A stretch of DNA of 6,595 bases from Candidatus Sodaliphilus fimicaballi (GTDB taxonomy: Bacteria; Bacteroidota; Bacteroidia; Bacteroidales; Muribaculaceae), in the NCBI GenBank assembly GCA_018065165.1, contig JAGHTV010000349.1, positions 1 to 6,595 of the forward strand. The letters are read 5' to 3'. This document shows, in pieces, positions 1-6,595 of this stretch (its first letter is position 1; each line of letters begins with the position of its first letter). The notes under the pieces are model-generated. The model had not been told where the DNA came from and did no database searches. It was given only the letters and a program-made list of their open reading frames with translations. Made by a program: the position numbers and the translations under genes.

Positions 1-1907
1 TTTCTGCTCTTATCATTGGTACAGCTCTTGTTGCAACTGCTGCAAAAGATCCTGTATTGATGAAGATTAACGGTAAAGACATCAAACTCTCAGAGTTCCA
101 ATATCTTTATCACAAGAACAACGAGCAACAAGTAGAGAAGGAAAGTCTTGAGAAGTACTTAGATCGCTTTATTAACTTTAAACTTAAAGTTGCCGATGCT
201 GAGGCTGCTAAGATTGACACTTTAGACTCTTTTGAGAATGAGTTGAATGGTTATCGTGAGGATTTGGTCCGCCCATTCCTTGAGGATACAACCATTAAGG
301 CAAAACTCGTTAAAGAACAGTACGAGAGAATGAAGGTCAATGTTAACATTGATCACCTTATGCTTCCATTAGGTAAGGATTTCGCCGACAATAAAGTTCA
401 GTTGGCACTTGCCGACAGTCTACGTGCTTGCCTTAAGGCTGGTGAGAATTGGGATTCAATAGTAATGAAATACTCAATTGACCCATCTCGCACTCGCAAC
501 GGCGGTCACTATGGTTACATAACTGCAGGTACATTCCCATATTCGTTTGAATATGCAGCTTTCAATACTCCAGTTGGTGAAATAAGCCAGCCCATACGTA
601 CTGATTTTGGTCTGCATGTTATCCGCGTAAATGATGTACGCCCTGACGAAGGTACAGTTCGTGCACGTCACATCCTGCGTTTGTTCCCTCGCAATCACAA
701 GGGTGCTGATTTTGACAAAGCAGAGATTAAAGCTAAAATAGATTCTATTTATCAATTGATTAAAGATGGTGGAAACTTCGAAGAACTAGCTAAGCAGTTC
801 TCTGAAGACCCCGGTTCGGCTAAGCGTGGTGGCGATTTGGGTTACTTTGGTCGTGGTCGTATGGTTCCCGAATTTGAAAACGCTGCATTCTCTCTTGCAA
901 ATGGAGAAGTATCAGAGCCATTTGAAACTTCATATGGTTATCATATTGTACAGAAAGTTGACCAAAAATCTGTTATGCCATTTGAAGAAGCAAAGGCAAA
1001 CATTGAGAAGCGAATCTCTATGGATGAGCGTGCTCATATGGCAAAAGATGCTATTATCGAAAAAGCCAAGAAACAATATAACTTTGCTGTAAATAAAAAC
1101 CTTGACAAGTACATTGCTGATGAAATTGCATCTAATGGCGGATACGACTCGGCACTTGTTGCCAAATTGCGTCAAAGCAATTTTACTGCATTTACATATG
1201 CTAACGAGTCAACTCCTGTATCAGTTGTTGCAAAGAAACTTAATCCCAAGTCAGTACTGAACAATGATGCTGCAAAGGGTTATTTCATGTCGCTGATTGA
1301 TGGTGTTGCAAATGAGCAGGTAATGCATTACTATACTGATAATCTTATTAATGACAACGTTGACTATCGCAATCTTATCAACGAGTATCGTGATGGAATG
1401 CTGTTGTTTGAAATAAGCAATCGTAAGGTATGGGAAGGTGCAAGCAAAGACACTACAGGCTTGAATAACTTCTTTGAAGCTAACAAGGTTAAGTATGCTT
1501 GGGGCAATGATCCTCACTTCAAAGGTATCATCTTGAGTGCTAAGAGCGATTCTATTATGGATGCAGTTAAGGCTGATATTGAAACATTTGGTCGCACTGA
1601 TTCGTTGACAACTCTTTTGCATAAGAAATATACCAATAACATCAAGATGGAGCGAATGGTAGTTGCCAAGGGTGAAAATAAGGCTGCTGACTACTTGTTC
1701 TTTAACGGTCCTGCAATAACAAGCGGTGCTTATACCAAGGTTATGGTACTTGAAGGCGGTTTGATTTATGCTCCCGAAACTCTTAATGATGTTAAGGGAC
1801 AGGTTACCAACGACTATCAAGAAGTACTTGAAAAGAAATGGATGGACGAGCTGAAAGCTAAATATCCAGTAACAGTATACAAGAAAGTTCTTAAGCAAAT
1901 TAAGTAA
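1..1907 (+). CDS. Periplasmic peptidyl-prolyl cis-trans isomerase, two parvulin (PpiC/rotamase) domains, 5' end cut by window
   Basis: This is a secreted foldase that should isomerise X-Pro bonds of envelope proteins in the periplasm. The frame is open from nt 3 and ends with TAA at 1905-1907, giving 634 visible residues. The first codons read SALIIGTALVATAAKDPVL, the hydrophobic core and end of a signal peptide, so the true start lies left of the window and neither TTG 57 nor ATG 60 is the start. Counting from nt 3, parvulin domain 1 covers about residues 113-213 (His118; GLHVIRV with His205). Domain 2 covers about 218-321 (ARHIL with His223; SEDPGSAKRGGDLGYF with Asp269 at the Cys/Asp position; GYHIVQK with His314). 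Both histidines are kept in both domains, so both look active. The last ~310 residues match no domain I can name. A strong terminator follows directly, so this gene ends its transcript before the SurA-like paralogue. The family call is firm; substrates are unknown. Confidence 0.93.
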   Translation, partial: SALIIGTALVATAAKDPVLMKINGKDIKLSEFQYLYHKNNEQQVEKESLEKYLDRFINFKLKVADAEAAKIDTLDSFENELNGYREDLVRPFLEDTTIKAKLVKEQYERMKVNVNIDHLMLPLGKDFADNKVQLALADSLRACLKAGENWDSIVMKYSIDPSRTRNGGHYGYITAGTFPYSFEYAAFNTPVGEISQPIRTDFGLHVIRVNDVRPDEGTVRARHILRLFPRNHKGADFDKAEIKAKIDSIYQLIKDGGNFEELAKQFSEDPGSAKRGGDLGYFGRGRMVPEFENAAFSLANGEVSEPFETSYGYHIVQKVDQKSVMPFEEAKANIEKRISMDERAHMAKDAIIEKAKKQYNFAVNKNLDKYIADEIASNGGYDSALVAKLRQSNFTAFTYANESTPVSVVAKKLNPKSVLNNDAAKGYFMSLIDGVANEQVMHYYTDNLINDNVDYRNLINEYRDGMLLFEISNRKVWEGASKDTTGLNNFFEANKVKYAWGNDPHFKGIILSAKSDSIMDAVKADIETFGRTDSLTTLLHKKYTNNIKMERMVVAKGENKAADYLFFNGPAITSGAYTKVMVLEGGLIYAPETLNDVKGQVTNDYQEVLEKKWMDELKAKYPVTVYKKVLKQIK

Positions 1908-1929
1908 TTTTCGTCTTATAATAGGAATG

Positions 1930-1963
1930 AAAGGGTCGAGTAAACACTCGACCCTTTTTGTTT
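1930..1963 (+). terminator. Rho-independent terminator after the first isomerase gene
   Basis: A perfect 12-bp stem, AAAGGGTCGAGT (1930-1941) paired with ACTCGACCCTTT (1946-1957), closes an AAAC tetraloop and runs into a T-rich tail (TTTTTGTTT, 1955-1963). It begins 22 nt after the stop codon of the first isomerase. The GC-rich centre and T tail are typical of intrinsic terminators. It should end transcription of the first gene, so the downstream SurA-like gene needs its own promoter. Confidence 0.92.
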
Positions 1964-1975
1964 ATCTAATATAGT

Positions 1976-2009
1976 TTTGAGTCCATTGTGTGCCAACAAT
2001 GTATTTTTT
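1976..2009 (+). promoter_or_regulatory. Weak candidate promoter A upstream of the SurA-like gene
   Basis: The established Bacteroides primary-sigma consensus is TTTG near -33 and TAnnTTTG near -7. Here TTTG (1976-1979) is followed after 22 bp by TATTTTTT (2002-2009), which matches the -7 box at every fixed position except the last G. The spacing is slightly long. It lies directly after the terminator, where a new promoter is needed. The sequence is AT-rich, so a chance match is quite possible. Confidence 0.25.
1984..2001. repeat. Short inverted repeat between the candidate A promoter boxes
   Basis: CATTGT (1984-1989) and ACAATG (1996-2001) are perfect inverted arms around a 6-nt centre (GTGCCA). 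The repeat sits between the TTTG and TATTTTTT boxes of candidate promoter A, a typical place for a repressor site. Six-base arms are short, and no known operator is recognised. Confidence 0.3.
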
Positions 2010-2042
2010 AACATAGCAATAACACTTTTAAGTAAATAAGAT

Positions 2043-2073
2043 TTTGTAAAGTGGCAAAAAATGAAGAAATTTG
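2043..2073 (+). promoter_or_regulatory. Weak candidate promoter B upstream of the SurA-like gene
   Basis: TTTG (2043-2046) is followed after 19 bp by GAAATTTG (2066-2073), which fits the Bacteroides -7 box TAnnTTTG apart from its first base. The spacing suits the consensus better than candidate A and would give a 5' leader of roughly 45 nt before the ATG at 2125. A third partial -7 match, TAATTTCG (2078-2085), has no TTTG at a suitable distance. I cannot choose between candidates from sequence alone. Confidence 0.3.
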
Positions 2074-2097
2074 CATATAATTTCGCAATAAAGTGGC
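2047..2097 (+). repeat. 9-bp direct repeat TAAAGTGGC, two copies 42 bp apart
   Basis: TAAAGTGGC occurs at 2047-2055 and again at 2089-2097, upstream of the SurA-like start codon. The start-to-start distance of 42 bp equals about four helical turns, which would place both copies on the same DNA face. The repeats bracket the -7 box of candidate promoter B. They could be paired sites for a regulator, or a chance repeat; the copies themselves are directly visible. Confidence 0.4.
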
Positions 2098-2124
2098 GAT
2101 ACATAAAACTGATAGATTACAATT

Positions 2125-3495
2125 ATGAATATAAGATTTATTTTTGCTTGCCTTTTGGCTGTAATTTCGTTAAATGCATTTTCTCAAAACAGTGTTGCTG
2201 AGGAGATTGCGTGGGTTGTAGGTGATGAACCCATTTTCAAGAGTGATATTGAAGAGCAGTACCTTAGCCTTCAATCAGAGCGTATGACTATCGATGGCAA
2301 TCCTTACTGCATAATTCCTGAACAGATGGCTATTGACAAATTGTTCTTGCACCAGGCCAAGATTGATACAGTAGTTGTTCAAGATTCACAAATTGCCAGA
2401 GAAGTAGAAAGCCGTCTTAACTATTTTATCGCCAACCTTGGTTCAAAGGAAAAAGTTGAAGAATATTTCCACAAGCCATTTGCATCGTTGCGTGAGAAGA
2501 TTGCCGATATGATTCGCGATCAGTATAGCATTCAACAAGTACAAAGTGGTCTTACCAAGAAAGTGAAGGCTACACCTGCCGAGGTACGCAAATATTTCAA
2601 TACTCTACCTAAGGATTCTCTTCCTTATATACCGAAGCAAGTTGAGGTGCAAATCATAACTATCAATCCTGTGATTCCGCAACAAGAGATTGATGAAATA
2701 AAGGCACGCTTGCGCGACTACTCACAACGCATTACTAATGGTGAGGCAGAGTTCTCGACAATGGCTATCCTTTATAGCGAAGATAAATCAACTGCAGTAT
2801 ATGGTGGTGAAACAGGTTTCTTGAGTCGTTCTGCATTGCTTCCCGAGTATGCTACAGCAGCATTTAACCTCAACGATACTAAAAAGGTTTCAAACATCGT
2901 TGAAACAGAAGATGGTTTCCACATCATTCAGTTGATAGAGAAACGTGGTGACCGCATAAATACTCGTCAAATCCTGCTTCGTCCTAAAATTTCAGACAAA
3001 GACTTGACCGAAGCAATTGCTCGTCTTGATACAATCAAGAAGGAAATTGTTGCAGGTAAGGCTAAGTTTGAAGAAGCAGCATTATTCTTGTCACAAGATA
3101 AGGATTCTCGCAACAACAATGGTATAATGCTTAATGAGGTTACTCATACCAATCTTTTTGAGATGTCACAACTTCCATCAGAGGTTGGTAAGCTTATCGA
3201 CAAAATGAATGTTGGTGACATCAGTGAACCATTTGTAATGATTAACAAGAAGAATCAGCGCGAGCAGGTTGCAATTGTTAAATTGCATAAGCGTATTGAA
3301 GGACATACTGCTGACCTCGCCGAAGATTACCAAACGCTCAAGGATCTTTATGAGAATCACAAGAAAGCAAAGATTATTGACGACTGGGTTAAGGATAAAC
3401 AAAAGAACACTTATGTTTATATAGAAGACGGTTGGCGCAACTGTGAATTTAAATATGACTGGTTGCATAATGGTACAACCTCAACTTCTAAATAA
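2125..3495 (+). CDS. SurA-like periplasmic chaperone with two divergent parvulin domains
   Basis: The 456-residue product resembles SurA, which chaperones unfolded outer-membrane proteins through the periplasm. Residues 1-20 form a signal peptide (hydrophobic FIFACLLAVISL, then NAFSQ). Residues ~25-165 are the helical SurA-type N-terminal chaperone region (IAWVVGDEPIFKSDIEEQY; IPEQMAIDKLFLHQ). Parvulin domain 1 spans ~171-274 and domain 2 ~275-390, followed by a helical tail. Domain 1 keeps the late histidine (GFHIIQL, His266) but has Ile177 where the early histidine belongs. Domain 2 has Gln282 (TRQIL) and about Ala383 at the two positions. Chaperoning therefore seems more likely than strong isomerase activity. 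The ATG at 2125 has no clear Shine-Dalgarno site, as is common in Bacteroidota. A terminator separates it from the upstream paralogue, and the OstA-like gene starts 26 bp after its stop. The assignment to the SurA/parvulin group is firm; strict equivalence to E. coli SurA is not. Confidence 0.9.
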   Translation: MNIRFIFACLLAVISLNAFSQNSVAEEIAWVVGDEPIFKSDIEEQYLSLQSERMTIDGNPYCIIPEQMAIDKLFLHQAKIDTVVVQDSQIAREVESRLNYFIANLGSKEKVEEYFHKPFASLREKIADMIRDQYSIQQVQSGLTKKVKATPAEVRKYFNTLPKDSLPYIPKQVEVQIITINPVIPQQEIDEIKARLRDYSQRITNGEAEFSTMAILYSEDKSTAVYGGETGFLSRSALLPEYATAAFNLNDTKKVSNIVETEDGFHIIQLIEKRGDRINTRQILLRPKISDKDLTEAIARLDTIKKEIVAGKAKFEEAALFLSQDKDSRNNNGIMLNEVTHTNLFEMSQLPSEVGKLIDKMNVGDISEPFVMINKKNQREQVAIVKLHKRIEGHTADLAEDYQTLKDLYENHKKAKIIDDWVKDKQKNTYVYIEDGWRNCEFKYDWLHNGTTSTSK

Positions 3496-3509
3496 AATCG
3501 AAAGCCAAC

Positions 3510-3513
3510 GGAG
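3510..3513 (+). promoter_or_regulatory. Shine-Dalgarno-like GGAG for the OstA-like gene
   Basis: GGAG lies 8 nt before the ATG at 3522, within the 26-bp gap after the SurA-like stop. It supports this start. It is notable because the starts of the SurA-like gene and mutL have no such site at normal spacing. Confidence 0.5.
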
Positions 3514-3521
3514 TTATATTA

Positions 3522-5237
3522 ATGAGAAACAATTACATACCTGAGAATATCAATTGGCACAAGATAGCATTTGCATTCTTGTGCCTTTGCACTATATTCA
3601 CTGGTATAATAATATTTGAACCTGTTGCTTGGGCTTCAACTCCACAAAAGCCTAAGGCGGTTAAAGCAGGTGCAAAACCTCGTCACATCTCTAGAATAAC
3701 ACCTCAAATTCCTAAAGTAAACAGGTACCAGAAGGATAAAGTCTTTCTGGAGAATGCCGATTTACTTACTGCTGACGAAAGAATCAGTACAGATTATCAA
3801 GTGTTAAAGGGTAATGTGCGATTCCGTCGTGGTGATATGTATATGTTTTGTGATAGTGCATATTTCTATGAAGCAACAAGTTCGCTTGACGCGTTTGGAA
3901 ATGTAAAAATGACTCAAGCTGATACACTATTCGTTTATGCTGACATTATGCACTATTATGGCGAGGATCAAGTTGCCCAATTGCGACATCATGTAAGACT
4001 AGAAAATCGCAATACCACATTGCTTACTGATAGTCTTGATTATGAGATCACATCTAATGTTGGGTATTATTTTGATGGCGGAACTATCGTCGATAGCAAA
4101 AATAATACAGAACTCACCTCGCGTTATGGTCGCTATGAGCTTGACACGAAACAAGCCGAATTCTCGACCGATGTACACCTCATTAATGACAAGTACACTA
4201 TGGAGACCAACTTGTTGCAATACAATACCGGTACACACATCGCAAAGATCATTGATGAGACTCGCATTGAGAGCGATAGCAATGTTGTGATTACAACAAG
4301 TGGTTGGTATAATACATCGGCCGACGATGCTACACTATATGATCGTTCACAACTATATGCTAAAGACGGCAAGACTTTAGTAGGTGATACGGTTTATTAC
4401 AATCGCTCGTTCAACTATGGTGAGGCAAAAGGTAATGTTGTAATTACCGATCCTAAAAACAAAGTTATTCTCGACGGCGACTATGGTTATCATGACGATA
4501 ATTCTCACTACAGTTATGTAACAAAGCGTGCTCGTGCACGTGAGTTCTCACAAAAGGATACAATCTATCTACATGCCGACACCTTGTGTACACTGATGAA
4601 CGATGACTCTGTTAGAATTCTTAAAGCATTCAAGGGTGTAAGATTTTATCGTAGTGACATTCAGGGCATATGTGATTCATTGCAACTTTCGGTTGCTGAT
4701 ACAATCTTGAATTTGTATCGTCATGCAGTTGTATGGAATAATGACCGACAAATATCAGGAAATGAAATCAATGTTCACATCAACGATAGCACAGTAGACT
4801 GGGCGACACTTCCTAATTTTGGATTCATGGCCGAATTGATTGGAGAATCTTATTACGACCAGTTGAGTGCAAAGAAGATGAGGGCAACCTTTGTCAACAA
4901 AGAATTGCGTGAGCTCGATGCCAATGGCAATGTTCAAGTGATTATGTATCCTCAAGAAAGTGACTCGACATACAACAAAATGGTTCATGCTGAATCCAGT
5001 TATCTGAAACTGAACTTAAAACCTAAGCAAGAAGTCGAAAAGATATCGATGTGGCCCGAGGTTACTGGTAAAGTAGTGCCATTGTTCTTAGTGAGGAAAT
5101 CTGATATGTTCTTGCCAGAATTTGTATGGCATGATGCACTGAGACCTAAGAGTCCTGACGAGATATTTGATGTCAGTGACGAGATGAAACAATTAATGTC
5201 GACTCCTGAGAAATCAAGTAGGAGATCTCATAAATAG
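3522..5237 (+). CDS. OstA-like (LptA/LptD N-terminal-like) exported protein, probable envelope lipid transport role
   Basis: The 571-residue product looks like the large OstA-like proteins of Bacteroidota. OstA/LptA-fold domains bind lipopolysaccharide and bridge the periplasm in the Lpt system; that role here is inferred. Residues ~15-38 form a hydrophobic signal or anchor segment ending in AWAS, a plausible signal peptidase site. A basic, Pro-rich linker (~40-70) follows. From ~75 to ~500 the chain is beta-rich with recurring units such as LKGNV (95-99), AFGNV (124-128), KGNVV (303-307) and NGNV (468-471), paired with motifs such as CDSAYFY (110-116), TDSLDY (169-174) and GDTVYY (288-293). 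The spacing is close to 30 residues between 115 and 323. It is about three times the length of E. coli LptA (~185 residues) and lacks an LptD-size barrel. The C-terminus is polar and basic. GGAG 8 nt upstream supports the start. It lies between the SurA-like gene and mutL and is probably cotranscribed with both. Confidence 0.85.
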   Translation: MRNNYIPENINWHKIAFAFLCLCTIFTGIIIFEPVAWASTPQKPKAVKAGAKPRHISRITPQIPKVNRYQKDKVFLENADLLTADERISTDYQVLKGNVRFRRGDMYMFCDSAYFYEATSSLDAFGNVKMTQADTLFVYADIMHYYGEDQVAQLRHHVRLENRNTTLLTDSLDYEITSNVGYYFDGGTIVDSKNNTELTSRYGRYELDTKQAEFSTDVHLINDKYTMETNLLQYNTGTHIAKIIDETRIESDSNVVITTSGWYNTSADDATLYDRSQLYAKDGKTLVGDTVYYNRSFNYGEAKGNVVITDPKNKVILDGDYGYHDDNSHYSYVTKRARAREFSQKDTIYLHADTLCTLMNDDSVRILKAFKGVRFYRSDIQGICDSLQLSVADTILNLYRHAVVWNNDRQISGNEINVHINDSTVDWATLPNFGFMAELIGESYYDQLSAKKMRATFVNKELRELDANGNVQVIMYPQESDSTYNKMVHAESSYLKLNLKPKQEVEKISMWPEVTGKVVPLFLVRKSDMFLPEFVWHDALRPKSPDEIFDVSDEMKQLMSTPEKSSRRSHK

Positions 5238-5246
5238 ATGTAGACA

Positions 5247-6595
5247 ATGAGTGATGTAATTAAATTATTACCCGATGCAGTAGCCAATCAGATTGCTGCG
5301 GGTGAAGTTATTCAAAGACCAGCTTCAGTTATCAAGGAGTTGGTTGAGAATGCTATTGACGCTCAAGCTACATCAGTCCAAATCATATTAAAGGATGCTG
5401 GTCGCACTTTGATACAGATTATCGACAATGGTATTGGCATGAGCGATACCGATGCCCGATTAGCATTTGAACGCCATAGCACATCCAAGATACACACTGC
5501 CGATGACGTGTTCTCGTTTCGAACAATGGGATTTAGAGGCGAAGCGTTGGCATCAATTGCCGCTATTTCTCAACTGGAATTACGCACTCGCAAGAAAGAT
5601 GCTGAACTCGGTACCAAAATCATAATAAACGCATCAAAATGCGAGAGTCAGGAACCAGATGTATGCCCGGTAGGTTCTAACTTTCAAATTAAGAATCTAT
5701 TCTATAATGTTCCAGCTCGTCGCAAGTTCCTAAAGAGTAACCAGGTTGAACTCAGTAATATTGTTAAGGAATTTGAGAAACTTGCATTAGTTAACAACAC
5801 TGTAGACTTTACACTTATTCATAATGGTACAGTTATGTACAAGTTGCAAGGAGGAAGTTTCTTGCAACGCATTACTAACTTGATAGGTCGCAGTATCGAG
5901 TCACAGCTTATTCCTATAGACATAGATACTACACTCGTAAAGATAACAGGTTATATAGGCAAACCAGCCAATGCTCGCAAACGCAACTATTTACAATACT
6001 TATTTGTTAATGAGCGTTTTATGCGTCATCCTTATTTTCACAAGGCAATACTCAAGTCATATGACCAACTTGTTCCCGATGATGAACAGCCCAATTTCTT
6101 CTTGAGATTTGAGGTAGATCCTGAGAATATTGATGTAAATATACATCCCACTAAAACCGAAATCAAGTTTGAAAACGAGATTCCTATTTGGCAAATTCTC
6201 AATGCGGGAGTAAAAGAGGCTTTGGGTCGTTTCAGCGAAACACCATCTATTGACTTCGATATAACTGATGCACCTGAAATTCCTGCATATACTGCAGCAC
6301 CCTCATTCAATAGTAAACCTGAAATTGAAGTTGACCGCAGTTATAATCCTTTTAAGCAAGGAAACGGCAATAAACATCATCACAACCAGGTGACAAGCAA
6401 CTGGGAGGAGTTATTCAAAAACTTTGAGAAGAAATCTCAAAATAGTTCTTCCCAAGATGTAACTGCTACAGATATCAATTCTATTGTTACAGTTACAGAC
6501 GATCCTATTGAACAAACCGTATTTGGGAATGAAACCCATCAGCAATCGTCATATATACAACTTAAGACAAAATATATAGTTTCTACTATCAAGTC
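5247..6595 (+). CDS. mutL: DNA mismatch repair protein MutL, N-terminal 449 residues, 3' end cut by window
   Basis: MutL is the GHKL-family ATPase that links MutS mismatch recognition to strand incision in cytoplasmic mismatch repair. All signature motifs are present: [16 protein letters not shown] (13-28), [10 protein letters not shown] (30-39, catalytic Glu31, Mg-binding Asn35), DNGIGM (60-65), RHSTSK (76-81), [10 protein letters not shown] (95-104), [12 protein letters not shown] (152-163) and the transducer motif [12 protein letters not shown] (297-308) with Lys303. Residues ~330-432 form a polar linker with a three-His run (377-379). The dimerisation domain begins near [10 protein letters not shown] (436-445) and continues outside the window, so the presence of the metal endonuclease motif cannot be judged. 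The ATG at 5247 is chosen because it gives the normal MutL N-terminus; the in-frame ATG at 5238 is followed at once by TAG. It starts 9 nt after the OstA-like stop, with AGGAG at 5220-5224, too far (22 nt) for a normal ribosome site. Translation probably depends on coupling or SD-independent initiation. Confidence 0.97.
   Translation, partial: MSDVIKLLPDAVANQIAAGEVIQRPASVIKELVENAIDAQATSVQIILKDAGRTLIQIIDNGIGMSDTDARLAFERHSTSKIHTADDVFSFRTMGFRGEALASIAAISQLELRTRKKDAELGTKIIINASKCESQEPDVCPVGSNFQIKNLFYNVPARRKFLKSNQVELSNIVKEFEKLALVNNTVDFTLIHNGTVMYKLQGGSFLQRITNLIGRSIESQLIPIDIDTTLVKITGYIGKPANARKRNYLQYLFVNERFMRHPYFHKAILKSYDQLVPDDEQPNFFLRFEVDPENIDVNIHPTKTEIKFENEIPIWQILNAGVKEALGRFSETPSIDFDITDAPEIPAYTAAPSFNSKPEIEVDRSYNPFKQGNGNKHHHNQVTSNWEELFKNFEKKSQNSSSQDVTATDINSIVTVTDDPIEQTVFGNETHQQSSYIQLKTKYIVSTIK

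Noticed and set aside
57..62. TTG at 57 or ATG at 60 as the start of the first isomerase
   Set aside because: The same frame is open back to nt 3 and encodes a hydrophobic signal-peptide core ending in ATAA. Starting at 57 would remove the export signal needed for a periplasmic enzyme.
1251..1898. Open frame of 215 codons on the minus strand
   Set aside because: It lies wholly opposite the isomerase tail. The plus frame is supported by a signal peptide, two parvulin domains and a matching terminator. The minus-strand product is rich in Ile, Cys, Phe and Ser with no recognisable motif, which is typical of a shadow.
2054..2074. GCAAA/TTTGC inverted arms in the intergenic gap
   Set aside because: The arms are only 5 bp in AT-rich sequence and 11 bp apart; this is expected by chance.
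5238..5240. ATG at 5238 as the mutL start
   Set aside because: It is followed directly by an in-frame TAG, so it cannot begin MutL; the ATG at 5247 gives the conserved N-terminus.
6038..6310. Open frame of 90 codons on the minus strand opposite mutL
   Set aside because: The plus strand there encodes conserved MutL transducer motifs, and the minus product shows no known feature.
1..6595. Mobile element, CRISPR array, tRNA, rRNA or defence island
   Set aside because: I saw no transposase or integrase motif, no spaced repeat array, no tRNA or rRNA-like sequence and no shift in base composition. The genes are conserved housekeeping and envelope functions.

Overview
The window reads as ordinary chromosomal core DNA from a member of the Bacteroidota, most likely order Bacteroidales. 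The evidence is the gene set and order (two secreted parvulin-type isomerases, a large OstA-like protein, then MutL), the AT-leaning codon use, the near absence of Shine-Dalgarno sites, and possible TTTG / TAnnTTTG-type promoter elements. A family such as Muribaculaceae, Bacteroidaceae or Prevotellaceae is plausible, but I cannot choose between them from sequence alone. All genes lie on the + strand.

Layout: (1) nt 1-1907 is a periplasmic peptidyl-prolyl isomerase with two parvulin domains. Its first codons lie left of the window, and the signal peptide core is visible. (2) nt 1908-2124 is the only sizeable intergenic gap (217 bp). It holds a perfect 12-bp terminator hairpin just after the first gene, then an AT-rich stretch with weak promoter candidates, a short inverted repeat and a 9-bp direct repeat spaced 42 bp. 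(3) nt 2125-3495 is a SurA-like protein whose parvulin domains have lost most active-site histidines. (4) nt 3522-5237 is an OstA/LptA-like secreted protein with a regular repeat of about 30 residues. (5) nt 5247-6595 is the N-terminal 449 residues of MutL, cut by the right edge.

Genes 3-5 are tightly spaced (26 bp and 9 bp) and probably form one transcription unit, separated from gene 1 by the terminator. The first three products are exported and fit outer-membrane biogenesis: folding and chaperoning of outer-membrane proteins, and probable handling of lipopolysaccharide. MutL is the cytoplasmic mismatch-repair protein and seems a passenger in the same unit.

I found no mobile element, CRISPR array, tRNA, rRNA or defence-like module. 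The points most worth a second look are the uneven active-site conservation between the two parvulin paralogues, the ~30-residue periodicity in the OstA-like protein, and possible control sequences in the intergenic gap. None amounts to a clearly new system.
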